Below, one piece after another: positions 23,721-35,161 of a DNA stretch of 64,000 nt. This DNA is from Pezizomycotina sp. ARF18. Lineage: Eukaryota > Ascomycota. Location of the stretch: contig AZLU01000016.1 of assembly GCA_002224055.1 (NCBI GenBank), positions 1-64,000 of the forward strand, in the 5' to 3' direction. The position numbers were made by a program, and so were the translations under genes. Under the pieces are notes generated by a model, which was not told where the DNA came from, did no database searches, and saw only the letters and a program-made list of their open reading frames with translations. Position 1 is the first letter of the stretch; every line of letters begins with the position of its first letter.

Positions 23721-24364
23721 TCAAAGCTCCATCCCTCCATCTAACGTAACGATACGGTCAGCGAAGGTTACGCTGTCCATACTGACCGACTTAGGGTTAC
23801 TAGAAGGTATTTTCTACTCACCTATTTGAATCAATGTTCCCGTCGCGTAGTCTGCTCGAACAGCATACAGATATACTTCCGCAATATGCTTCCGCAATAT
23901 GCTCAGAGTCGCCACAAATCCCACAGAAAGCTTCTCAGCAGCAGCTGTGAAGTCCTTATTCTACTGCTCCTTGGATTTGCCCATATCGAGGTCGTCTAAT
24001 TTGTCCCTTATAAGCTTATCAGTCCGCTAAAGACAATTTGATCCAGCGGCGCGAGGGACTGCAGTAGCGCCACGAAGGCGTCTTCGTCGCGGACATCCCC
24101 GACCACACCTTCCACTATTCCTTCCAATCGTTTCACGGCGTTATCCACATTCTCCTTGGATGACGAAACAATAGTCACCTTCGCTCCAGCCTCAAGAAAA
24201 GCCTCTGCGCTCCGAATCCTATGCTGAGAACCGAAATAGCAAGCCCGTTAAGCAAGAAGCTTCTTGCTGCGTAATTCATGTTTATATTTCTCAAAGGGCT
24301 TACCCGGAACTTCCACCGACTACGACGATCCTCTGTCGGCAAGTTTGTTTATGAATTTGGGCAT
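23721..24364 (-). CDS. Short-chain dehydrogenase/reductase (SDR)
   Basis: No ORF longer than 60 codons survives because of frame slips, yet the family is clear. ATG at 24364 starts MPKFINKLADR; after a slip the frame reads RIVVVGGSSG, then an intron (GTAAGC...CTCAG, about 24242-24306) and IGFGA, completing the NAD(P)-binding G-x-S-S-G-I-G motif. It continues EAFLEAGAKVTIVSSSKEN, RLEGIVEGVVGDVRDE, APLDQIVFSG (the N-A-G-equivalent strand), KLSVGFVATL, YLYAVRADYATGTLIQIG, a last intron (about 23792-23824) and IVTLDGGMEL then TGA at 23721. At about 190-200 residues this is a short variant: the usual S...YxxxK catalytic block is not seen, as in some small fungal SDRs. Substrate unknown. Confidence 0.72.
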
Positions 24365-26297
24365 TGTGAAACTGTTTCAGGTCTTCCTTCAAAGGTAAAC
24401 TAAGGAACAAGAATAACAAAACGTTCCTGTAGACAAACAAGTGAACAATAACCAGAATATACCCTCATTCATGTTGCTGGCAAGGCGGGATATGAATCCA
24501 GATGAACGTAGAATTAGTAATGCATCATGCCGAAGCCCGGTTTTCGCGACCGAGTAGTATAGTCGCTTTTCGCCGCTTTCTATTCCTTCGGTAACAATAG
24601 TCGGGAAGACTACTCTGAAGTCTGAACCAACGAAAGCGCACAAAATCGATATGGTCTTCACCGTAATACCTGCCCGTGGACCGTCGTTTACAACTCACAG
24701 TTCAGCTTCCGACGTGACCTTTGTCCTTTTCTGCGTAATGTAAATATACCTACGCGTCGCTGGCAAGATACACACAAGCCGCCGAACCTCCGCCGAGGAA
24801 CCTGAAACTTATATAACGGCAGGGAACCCTGGTACCGAGAAAACAACGCTCGTAGCCTTAAGTTTCGTGTAGAAGAATCTGACTGCCGGTTGGTTCCTGA
24901 ATAGTACTACCTTAGTCTTTTTGTTCTCGAAGCCATCGCGCCATCTGCAAGCGTCTGACAACAAGTTAAGTTAGTCGACCTGAAGCATGAGATCAACTTC
25001 CTTGCAAGGGAACCTCTCGTTGTGTGGTGCAATTGTCGGTGTTCTCAAGCCACTTGCCAATTGAAAGTAAGCTGTGACTAGCGAAGCCACGGCTGAACAA
25101 ATTAAAGGCATGACAGGATTTCGCGATGAGACTTCCAAATCGCTCATATCCGTCAAACTCCTCCAGGGTCCCAGGTAAAAGAGTGATCATGACAGTTGAA
25201 AAACTTCGCAATCGTAAGACCCTCGGCTGAATTTTTTGGAGGGTTGTAAAATCTCAGCCTTAAACATTCACACGTGCGCGTTTCGAGGTAGTTGGGGTAA
25301 TGAGATAGTGACGAAAAACGGCCTTGCAATCTAGATTCAGACCCTGAAACGGATTGCATGGATCTGATAACCTTCATTACCCTTGGCATAGAAGTTGCCG
25401 AGTGGCTTCATGCCCTCCCTCCTTTGTCCGCCTACCAGGACCTTCTCGTACTGGTCACTACCGGGAGATTTCGCGGAATGGATTGGTGGTTCTGCATGTC
25501 GAAACCAGCATTCGCTTGTTCTGAGATGTCTATACTGAGCCTTTGTATCGTAGATTTTGTCTGATATCCATGGGTCCACCCGCATGGCTTGGTCACCCAT
25601 ACCATATCTCTTATCCTGTTCCACGTTTTGAATAAGTTGACTATCCTGGGTAAGGCATCGTCACCTTTGCCGACACCGATCCTTGGCCTCTTATTCCTCT
25701 CATCATTTGCTCATCAGTCTGCGTCTACTAGCTGAAGGCATTAGAAACGCAGAATTCGTCCGATGATCAGAACTTCACAATCTCACCCCGACTAGATGTC
25801 TCACTGACTGATGTCTGATGTTGTGGAGTATGATCCAATGGAGCTAAGCCGAGAGCCTAGCGTTGTATACGAACAAGTCTTTCGCCAACGGATGCAACAT
25901 TAAGTGTAGGTTTGTGAAGCTTTGTTTCGTTTCGGAATATCAGCCCATGAACCTATAAAGCCAGTCCGAGCCAACCTGGGGACTTTTTTCTCCTCGCCAT
26001 TCAGCATACCTCGATTCCTTACCATCGCGCCTTCGGATCTCTTTTTCAGTTTTTCTTCGTTTCACTTCTTTCCTTTCCCCAGTCGTTCCTTTCTTTGAGC
26101 AGTGCTCTCGTCCAGTTATCCGCAGCAGCTTGACGCTCACTTGTTTTACAGCTTTAATTTCTTTCATAACTCGTTTATCGAAACGTTTTCAACGAGGAAA
26201 CAACACATTTTCCTAGAAAAGCCTGTTTCTACAAATAGAGAACAATTCTAAGTCAGCACGAAGAAAGAAAAACTCGAACAGAATCATATCATACAAG
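24365..26297. other. Intergenic, weak minus-strand frames only
   Basis: Three minus frames (24389-24661, 24993-25389, 25337-25624) look slightly coding in composition but match nothing I recognise and show no clear splice chain. The 26.0-26.29 kb part is C/T rich and is probably the promoter and leader of the CAP gene. Confidence 0.35.
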
Positions 26298-27394
26298 ATG
26301 CCTAGGTCCGAACAAACCAAGACTGCGACCCTCGCCTCCCTCCTCCTTCTTTCTACCGCTTCGGCCGGGCCCGTAGTTGTCCGACGCAGCACTGCTCTCT
26401 CGCAGTCGGACATCGACACTGTCCTTGCGGCACACAACGCCTACCGCACTTCGTGCGGCGTTCCCAAACTGACATGTCCGATGCTGCCGCTTCTGCCGCG
26501 CAACAGTGGGTCTCTAGCTGCCCTGGAGGTAACGGCGAGGAGCACGGTGACGTCAACGTCGGCGGGTGAGATACGGCCAGAACATCGCTTCTCAGATGGG
26601 CTTCAAGGACCTGTCCTCAATGGTTACCCAACAGTGGTGCGCCGGCGAGCTGGACGGGTATATCTTTGGAAACAACGCGCCGCTGAACCACTTCTCGCAA
26701 GTCGTGTGGAAGAACACGCAGCAGGTCGGCTGCGGATTCGCGGTCTGTGAAGGGTGGAACACGATGATTTGCGATTATTACCCGCAGGTAAGTTACCAAT
26801 ATGGAGATCTTTCGTTTGGTTTGCGAGGTCGCCAGAATAACATGTTCTTCTCTTCTCTAGGAAACGTTCTAGGACAGGCCGGTCAAAATGTCTTCAGCCC
26901 GAAGGACCTATAATGTCGGCGGCAGTAGTGGAGGCAATAGTTCCAGACCTACGGAGGAGGTCCGGTAGCGACCAGTCCGGCAACCAAGGCGGCGACTTCA
27001 CGGGCGGTGGCCAGTCCGATAATGATGGTGGAAATTCTTCCGATAATGACCAAAATGGATACACATTCGGTGGCGATGGAAGCGACGGAAGCGACGGAAG
27101 CGACGGAAGCGACGGAAGCGATGGAAATGATGGAAGCAGTGGATCGGCTCCGGTGGCAGCACTAGCTACACTAGCACTACGACCTGCATCAATGGCCATG
27201 CACCACGACGCACGGTGGCTCTGGAAATGGATCAGGTTCCGTGACTTCAACTCGAATGACTTCGCAAGCTATTTCGGTAACGGCGAGGGCACCGTCCATC
27301 TCAGCGTGAACGACGATACTGGCACCACAACGACTCTTCCAGCGGTGGCCAGAAGGACAAGGACTGTGACAAGAACAAGAAGGCTAAGAAATAA
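26298..27394 (+). CDS. Secreted CAP/SCP (PR-1-like) protein with Ser/Gly/Asp-rich tail
   Basis: Start MPRSEQTKTATLASLLLLST at 26298; the first 25 residues form a signal peptide with a short basic n-region. The CAP domain follows: LAAHNAYRTSCGVPKLT, then after a slip (one G short at about 26478) SDAAASAAQQWVSSCPGG, a second slip in a G-run at about 26568, YGQNIASQMGF, and the signature LNHFSQVVWKNTQQVGC and GFAVC, ending CDYYPQ. An intron lies at 26789-26860 (GTAAGT...TCTAG). After GNVLGQAGQNVF comes a low-complexity tail with a (Gly-Ser-Asp)n repeat; its last part (about 27200-27394) probably ends with a Lys-rich C-terminus (KDCDKNKKAKK). CAP proteins are extracellular, often lipid or sterol binding, sometimes host-interaction factors. 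The tail frame is ambiguous; an alternative stop is at 27398. Confidence 0.85.
27075..27137 (+). repeat. 9-bp tandem repeat coding Gly-Ser-Asp
   Basis: Seven consecutive 9-base units (gacggaagc and one- or two-base variants) lie in the CAP protein tail and encode an Asp-Gly-Ser linker. Confidence 0.85.
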
Positions 27395-27859
27395 TTGATT
27401 TTAGATAGAGATCTTGCTACATACATCCTTTAGTAATAGATTTCAATCATTTGAACAAATTTTCTTTTCATCAAATAGAGGGTGAATCTCAATCCATAAT
27501 AGTTTTTTATCCTGCGAACTTAAGGGTATATTCTTCATCTTGGGCAACTTAGTGAGAATTGACTTCGTGGCTTATTTTGTGTAATCCTACCATATCGCGG
27601 AATACATAAAACGGAGTCTTCAAGATGTTGAACCTGTGGAATAAACACTTCCCAAAGCTCGATCAAATAATCTCGATATTCATGCGTTCTACTAGAGATA
27701 CGAAGATACAGGGAGCGTCCGTGATAAGCAAACTCCGCTAATTTACGCGGAAGCGCCTCGGTTTGTTCGGGGCTATACCTTGCCACCCCCGAATCAGATC
27801 CACTCATTGGCCAGAACTGTGGCAAGAAGCCAGCGTACCATGAGATATGGCTCGAAATA

Positions 27860-28535
27860 GAGACTTTGCGCAAATGTTGTTTGCAACAAATATTTCTTTT
27901 CGTGGCTATTAGAATTTTGTTGCGAATCGAGCTATAAACACTTTGCGCAAATTAATTAAAATAACACGTATATATGCGTGCATACTCTAACAAAAAAAAT
28001 TTTTATTTTTTATTTTTTATTTTTATTTTTTTACTTTTAACTTTCCGACCGTAAAAATTATAAAATTAAAAATATATAAAATTATAATATAATTTTTTAT
28101 AATTAAATTATTTTTCAAAATTTTATATAAAATTTAATAAATTTAATTAAAATATATATAATTATATTAAAAGATAATAAAATAGCACGAAATAGTAAAT
28201 ATTAATACCGTGCAATAATAATAGCGCGCGGTTTATATTTAAAAAAAATTAGCTTTAAAAATAAACGCTTATATTATATAATCTATTAAGTTTTATATAA
28301 TTTTTTTTAGCTATAAATAATAATAATTAATATATCTATCGAATTTTAAAAAAAAATAATAGATTTGAGATATTTTTGTTTATTTATCACGATTTTAAAA
28401 AAATCTACAACAAAATAGCTGTTTTGTTGCAAGATTTATTGCATGCAACAAATGTTTTTACTTTTTTTTTGATTATTAAAGCAAGTTGAGCACAAAAAAG
28501 CAAATTTGTTGCAAACAACATTTGCGCAAAGTCTC
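27860..28535. mobile_element. MITE-like non-autonomous DNA element, RIP-mutated
   Basis: A 676-bp element with 32-bp perfect terminal inverted repeats beginning GAGACTTTGCGCAAATGTTG, flanked by a TA duplication (27858-27859 and 28536-28537). The interior is over 80 percent A+T by eye and has no coding capacity. The TA target and terminal repeats fit a Tc1/mariner-type MITE or internally deleted copy. Its ends are unrelated to those of the two Tc1 elements in this window, so it would have been mobilised by a different transposase. The inverted repeats keep their G and C while the interior is almost free of them, as at the other RIP-affected elements here. Confidence 0.85.
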
Positions 28536-28729
28536 TAATAGAAAAACTCTTCATAATTGAAGACTTTTGCGCGTCGCCCTTCGGCAGGTGAGGTTTCATC
28601 GTCCATCAACCAAAACGATGGGGTTCTCCCCTTTCCGCTTCGCACTTTTGTTTCATCAATTATTACAGATATCTCAAGCGGTTCGTCCTTGGATTTTTAC
28701 CCTCGTCGATACTTGATACTCGATAGGTT

Positions 28730-31700
28730 ATGGCGGACCCTCTAAGTATTCTCGGTGCTCTGGATGTTATAGCCCAGTTTCACTGAACTCGTTTTTAAAG
28801 CTTACAAGGCTGGAAGACGCTTCCGAAGCCCTCCAATCTTTGCAAAGAGAGCTTACAACCCTTCAATCTGTCCTCACGAGAACAAGAAGCACATGTCTCT
28901 CAAACTGACGGTTTCTCCCGACTGGCCAAGGAATACTTGCAATTGCAAGAGAAATATCGGCTTTCGAGAAGGAACTCAATACTCTCTGGAAAAGCTGAAG
29001 AGGAAGCGCTGAGATCGAGTGTTTGGTTTAAGTTGGGAGTCGATCAACGCCGCGGTGCAGAAATCAGGGAGAGAAGCTGCGTGATCAGGCTGATCGACAG
29101 TGCGGTACCTTTCATTTACTCATCAGCCGACACACAAAAAATACCGTCACCATCGAAATAAAGCTTCACGATGTTCAGCTAAACGTCGAATCACTCTCTG
29201 TTTCCACACGAGATACGCACCACACGTTACATTTTTCCGGAAAGAGCAAGAGGTTAGTAATCAGAGATAGAGATATCACTACAACGCATCCATGAGGAGC
29301 GTACAGGCTCCCGAACAAAAAGGAAGCTAAGAAATGGTGCGATATAATTGGCTCACCCCTATCGACTTTGGGGGCGAATACTCGGACTCTATCAACCGGC
29401 GGGAGAAGGGAACGGGCCAGTGCTTTTAAACTCTCATTGTTTGGGTGCTGGGTCGAGGAATCCTCAGAACACGTTATTCCTTCCCGGAGATCCTGGTACA
29501 GGTAAAACGATTCTAACATCAATCGTAATTGATTTTGGTCAACTACTCCAAGACTTGTCAAAGCGGGAAGGAAGTCGGTATCGCCTTTATCTATTTCAAC
29601 TACCAAGGTCACGGGACTCGGAAACAGAAGCGGGAGGAGTTGCTGTCAAGCCTTCTCAAACAATTCTCGCGGACACCCTTCGCGAGACGTCAGCTTTACC
29701 TACCGCGTTATTAGACCTTTACAGGCGAGTTTCGAACGAAAATGCGGCCCACCGACGGCGATATTCTAGCTGCTTTGCGCTCGGTCGTCGCCGAGTTTTC
29801 AACTGCCTTCGTTATTTGGATGCACTAGATGAATGCGGACAAAATGTCGCTCGCGACTGCTGACGGATCTCTTCGAAATGCGAGACGGGCTTGCGCTGGG
29901 CAGTTGAAGCTCTTTGCCACTTCGCGCGCTTACCGATATCGCAAGCCGCTTCGAAGCTGGCGTGGAGGTCCCAGTACGCGCTTCCAATGATGATATTGGA
30001 AATATCTCCGGTCTCGTATCTCCAACGAGGGGACGACGCTGTTAGATCGCCTCGTCACCTTGAGGTTGTGGTCACTCACATCGTAGACAAGTCTGACGGA
30101 ATGTTCGTAGTTTACTTACCCCGTGCTATTGACTCCCTTTCTCATTGGGAGCATAAATCATCTTTGAGCTATTGCAATCAATTCGTTTATCCCTGTTATT
30201 CAACCTGAGCATACTCTAACAGTGTCACAGATTCACTTCTTGCCCAGCCGTACCTCAACGCCATAGTCGACCTAACATCGCGGAAGGACATCCTGAACGA
30301 GTTGAAGCGTAACACCAAGACCGATTCAAGCAGCTCAAAAACATACGACGAAGCGTATGAGGGAGCTATGAAGAGGATTACAACAGAGACAAATCTAAAT
30401 TTCAGAGAGCTGGCTAGGAATGTGCTGTCCTGGGTCACGTATGCGCGGCGACAACTTAGCAGCCGCGAACTGCTACACGCACTCGCTGTAGAAACGGAGG
30501 GCGAAGATCCCGCGCCCGTACTCGACGAGGATAATCTCCGGAGCTGAGTGATATCATAACCGCCTGTGCCGGATTAGTTACCGAAGAGCAAGGAACAGGA
30601 ATCGTCCGCTTGGTACATAAGACCACGCGGGACTATTTCGAGCGGACAAAGTACGCAGCCGCAAATTAGGGACACCATGCTCGCAACGGGTTGGTTGCAG
30701 AAAATGAAGACGGAACTGCTTCGCAACCTGCTCTCACGAAATCCAGGCCTTTATGAAACGCAGGGGACAGTCTCAGAGTGCGATCCAAGTTTCGATCGGC
30801 GCCAAACTCATCTCCAAGAACTATGACTTCTTCCTCGATACAAGCCTGCTTGACGTGCCCGCTTTACGGCGATTCGGTATTCTGCACGTCATTTCCTACT
30901 TTGGGATCTATCAAGCGGTTGAGAACTGGCTAGTGAACCAAGACGTCGATGATACCGACGCCCTAGCCGAACGGCTTTGTCCTGGCGGCTGAGAATGGCA
31001 CAAAGGAGTGTCAAAGTGTTGTTGAAAATGGGCGAACGTGGACCTTGTCTGTGATGTATCCGAAAATATCGATATCACGAGGGACTACAAGCTTAAGACG
31101 CCACTCCACTGGCAGCAGTCGAAAACCGGGTGGAGATTGCTGAACTCTTAATCCGGAACGGAGCCAACGTTGAGGCGAAGGACAACTGTACCAGACCCCT
31201 GCCCTCTAGCAACTGACGAGGATATGATATATGGTGAGGATGCTGGTCAGACAACACGAAAATCATGTCGTAAGGGGGGAGGCGACGAAGCCCTACTACA
31301 TTCGAGCAGTGAGGCGATGAAACACGAACTTTTGCTCAGAGCTTCCACACATGATCGTCCAAGCATTGTCAAGCTCCTGGGAGAGGAAGGGCCAAGCTGC
31401 AAGATCAAGATATGCCCTCACTATCCCGGGCAATCATGGTCGGAAGCGTGGGCATCATAAAAACGCTCTTAGATCTACGCGCCAAGTTGAGAAAAAGAAT
31501 TACCGCCGGCCGCACGCTCTTGTCACGGGTGGTAGATGGAGACAGTGAAGCTGAAGCCGTAGTTCGGCTACTGTTGGATGCGAAGGCCGACATTAACACC
31601 CGGGATTTCAGAGGGCGAACGCCATTATTGTGGGCTGCTAGGGACCCGTGTCAGCACTTCCTCCATCGCTCGAATCCACTCGGGTTTCTCCAGTTACTAA

Positions 31701-32286
31701 TTCAGAACTGTGACGGCTACCGGACCCAAAAGGATGATCGTGGTCGGACTGCGCTGTTTATGCTGTCGAGTCGAAAAGCAAGATGATCGAGACGGTCTCA
31801 CATTTGCTCGAAGCGGCTTTGATCCGGAGAGGTCGATAACTACGGTGCGTCGCCTTTGAAGCTCGTAGCCGTAAAGGGCTTAAAAGGAGGTGGTCGAGTT
31901 GTTACTAAACACAGAGCAAGTCGCTCGAGACCTTCCAGCACTTGACCGCTTCGGACGGGGTTTCCTCTGATGGATCGGACGAAATGCAAAGTGGTGTCGG
32001 GAAACCGAATATAGAGAGACGCTGAAACTTATAGCTGATTATGCAGGCGAGAAGGGTATCCCGATACCCGATTTCAATGACCGAGGGAATCGGATGATGG
32101 AAGTCTACCAGCGAAGATCATAGGAATCCAACCTGCCGGGAGGGATTGCGAAGTTTGTATCGGGCCGGTAGGCGATAGTGAAGCAGACTTTTCTTGTGTA
32201 GGCTGCACGTCGGGACAATGCCATTTAGAATATGTCTTGAGTGCTATACTGCTGGAGCACGTTGTCCCTTGAAGAAGGGCCTTTGA
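28730..32286 (+). CDS. NLR-like STAND protein: NACHT NTPase, ankyrin repeats, C-terminal Cys-rich finger
   Basis: Start MADPLSILGALDVIAQ at 28730, the usual N-terminus of fungal STAND/NLR proteins, followed by a helical region (EALQSLQRELTTLQSVL). The NACHT domain has Walker A GDPGTGKT at 29486-29509, then VGIAFIYFNYQGHGTRKQKR and LLSSLLKQFSR, and Walker B LDALDECG near 29815-29840. Post-NACHT helices include DGMFVVYLPRAIDSL, AYEGAMKRITTET, LSWVTYARRQLSSRELLHAL, and DIITACAGLVTEEQGTGIVR. Ankyrin repeats run from about 30980 to 31880 (for example LLLDAKADINTRDFRGRTPL, GANVEAKD). The C-terminus is a Cys-rich finger, CEVCIGPVGDSEADFSCVGC, then CLECYTAGARC, similar to ZZ-type fingers in related proteins. 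Such receptors act in non-self recognition and regulated cell death. The reading frame is broken many times, mostly by one-base slips, and some in-frame stops, so inactivity cannot be excluded. Confidence 0.83.
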
Positions 32287-32629
32287 GCTAAGCTAGGTTT
32301 AAATTTGGAGACGCTTGTGGAATCTAACAGAAACTGTTTCCATTAGAGACTGTTTCGTGTACAAACTTGTTATCTTCGAGAAGATGGGGAAAACAAGATC
32401 TCGCCATTAGATCCATCAATGTTGATATAGACCTATAGGGTAGCTTTCTGATTAATGTATCTATACTAGTGTGCGGTTAATTCACAAATAGGAGACGCCT
32501 GACGAACGAATAAGACCTTCACAAATATTTTTAATTTGTAAAAGATACGGCCCGAGGATATGAGAACGTACACACACTCACGTAATACGATGTTGATATC
32601 TCGAGACCTGTTGAAAACTTTGAAATTCC

Positions 32630-32650
32630 AAAAAAAAAAAAAAAAAAAAA
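32630..32650. repeat. Poly-A tract, 21 bases
   Basis: An uninterrupted run of A between the NLR gene and the convergent dehydrogenase gene. No other element is seen in the 32287-32710 gap. Confidence 0.9.
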
Positions 32651-32710
32651 CAAAGCTAGTTTGCAGGATCTAAGACCTTGTGCAGAATCTCCATCAAATC
32701 GGTGTTCTTT

Positions 32711-33777
32711 TCAATCCGTCTTCTCCTTCGTATAGCTCAGCCCGCTCCTAACCCTCATCGCCCCATACATCCCCGGCAAATCGCCCCTCTCCCCCTCTCC
32801 TCCTTCACAACGCTCAGCATCTCGATCGCCCTCCTCACAATACCCAACTCCACACCAGCGTCCGTCGCAATCTTATCCAAATGCCTCGCATCCTTGAGCG
32901 CCAAATCGACCGCGAACAGCGGTCCCGGGGCGTCCCCTTCGTTCAACGTCCGCTCCCGCGGTCGTAATCTCCGCTCATCATCCTGTTCGCGTACAGTACG
33001 TACGGCCCCGGGAAAAACCCTTCGAGGAACTTTTTGACGTTCTCCGCCCTAATCCGGACTTCTCCGCCAGCGTCATGGATTCCGCGATCGTGAGGACCAT
33101 GGAGATTATGAAGTGGTTACCGGAGAGCTTCAGCAGGCTCGCCGTACCGGGTGGTTTGCCCTCGAGGATTATGTGCCCGCGACCCATGACCTTGTCGGCG
33201 TAGGGAAGAAGCCTATCGATCGCGTCGCGGTTGTGAGAAGCGAAGACGCACAGCAGCTCCCCTTTTTCGGCGTGCGCGGTGCACCGAAAACTGGTGCCGC
33301 GACGAAGAATGCGCCGTGGTTCTCGAACAATCTCGCGACTTCGGCGGTGGTCTCGGGCGCGATGGTGGAGCAATCGACGAAGTCTTGCGCGGATCTGCGA
33401 GTCTTCAGGCTTCGGCCCGCCAAGAGTCTCGGTAATATTCTTCGCGTACTCGAGGACGTGCTCGTCCTTGCCCAAGATCATGTAGATGATCTGGGATTCT
33501 GCCACGACGGCTGTGTATTCGCTCTTTACCGTAACGTCGACGTTGTGTTCCTCTTTCAGCCGCCGGGCGAGGTCGTTTGCTTTTGAGATCGTGCGGTTAT
33601 ATATTATTAAGGTTGCACAAGTTTGCCCTTTAACACGAGGTTTTTAACCATGCCTTGGCCTGCGAAGGAGCGTCACGACGTTAGCAAAGGCGAGGAGGAA
33701 CGCTGGTAAGAGATCTTATTGTGTATTAGAGAATGCTTACCCATGTTACCGAGCCCAATCCAACCGATTTGAACCAT
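32711..33777 (-). CDS. 6-phosphogluconate / 3-hydroxyisobutyrate-type dehydrogenase
   Basis: ATG at 33777 gives MVQIGWIGLGNMG, the NAD-binding motif GxGxMG of the beta-hydroxyacid dehydrogenase family (PF03446). An intron (GTAAGC...CGCAG, about 33660-33740) splits the motif, then GQGMVKNLVLKGKL. One T seems to be missing before IIYNRTISKANDLARRL (about 33622). Then AESQIIYMILGKDEHV, DFVDCSTIAPETTAEVARLF (substrate-binding D-x-S-T), AFFVAAPVFGAP, GELLCVFASHNRDAI and GKPPGTASLLKLSGNHFI (the G-x-x-x-K catalytic helix: Lys present). The C-terminal domain (NVKKFLEGFFPGPYVLYANR, ALKDARHLDKIATDAGVE) ends GMYGAMRVRSGLSY and a stop at 32711. It oxidises a beta-hydroxyacid using NAD(P); the exact substrate is not predictable. 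It converges with the NLR gene. Confidence 0.87.
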
Positions 33778-34136
33778 TATTGCGTTTGAAGGAGGAGATA
33801 TGGGATGCTCGAAATGACCGCGGAGAGGATGGGGGGAAGTTTAGAATTGAAGAGAATGATGAATAGCCAATTTTGTCAATGCCGTTCCCTTCCAACGGCG
33901 TGCGGGGTTCTCTATGTGATTCGGAAAACCTTCTTCGCGGTGGAACAAGCTCAGATAATCTTCCCATTTTTCTCGGATGAAATTATCGGCAATACTTGGC
34001 AGCAGTTTAGCTCCCCTCCACCCCCCCCCCCCGGCGCAAACCACACAAAACGTCACCAAACTGTCCCCCGGTCACCGCCGACCGGCAGTTCTTCCGGTAG
34101 CACATCCGGATCACAAATTATTAAAAACCAATAATT

Positions 34137-34167
<31 letters not shown>

Positions 34168-35161
34168 AAAGCTTGATAGAACGTGAGTCGTTGGCGAGGA
34201 AATCCACAATCACGCTGCATGATGTGCGTGAACAGTGGTGCAGTCCGCCAAAGAAGGCGAGCGGGTGGAGGCGTTTCTAAAGGGTGACTTTTCGGGGAAG
34301 TTAAACGGCCACGCTCACGTTGTGACAGCAATGGACCCAAACAGTTCACAACGGGATAAGCCCAAGTTATAGCCATTCACGGGTCAAATGCGGCGAATCT
34401 GCTTGCTGTTCGGAATAAATGACATCTGCCACTATGTTTTTTTTCTGTTACGGACCACTTTGTTTATCAAGGGACTCCTAGTGGGCTTCTTATAGTCCGG
34501 GATTGAATGCATATACTTACTTCTAAGTAAGTAGTTACCAGATTTCTTGAGCGAACCACCAGAAACATCAAAGCCCCATATTGCAGGGCTCAGTTCAAGC
34601 CATAAGATCAGCCGTCAACTCAATGCCACTAACACACTAAAAAGAATATGTACAAGCTCGAGATCGTGCGTATATTACTTGACCACTTGAAAAATTTACC
34701 AAGTAAAATGTGGTACATACAACTGCCAGTGAGATATTTACTACCGGAGGATCGCATCTAGAAATCGCTGACGTATTTTTAATCGTACTTAAGTATGTAT
34801 GTATGTATCGCTTTTTGTCTCGGCGCCTGTATGATCCTGTAACCTGTTCCCTTGAATCAGCCCCGATCTCATTCGATCCTCCTCAGCCTTATTCTATTCT
34901 GTTCCTTCTGCTCCTTTCCCTTTCCATGAATCTTTGCTACAGATCTTGAGTCACCCTTTTTTTTTTATTTTTTTTTATTTTTTTTAAGCTTATGCTCTTC
35001 TGTCCCGCTAGTATATAAAAGTGGAGTAAATAAATATTTTATATTTTCCTGCAGCTCTCAATTTTTCAACTTGCAACCAACAACCAACAACCACCAAAAA
35101 CCATCAAATCACGACACCATCAACCACAGATTTACTCATCAGCTACAAACTCTAGCAGAAC
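33778..35161. other. Intergenic with poly-C and poly-A tracts
   Basis: Contains a 12-base poly-C run (34021-34032), a long A tract broken by one G (34138-34170) and T-rich tracts (34960-34985). A TATATAAAAG motif at about 35013-35022 lies roughly 140 nt upstream of the next start and may be its TATA box. No gene supported. Confidence 0.4.

Noticed and set aside
24993-25624. HET-domain-like gene on the minus strand
   Set aside because: Some residues recall the C-terminal part of HET-type proteins, but no diagnostic HET motif or splice chain could be read.
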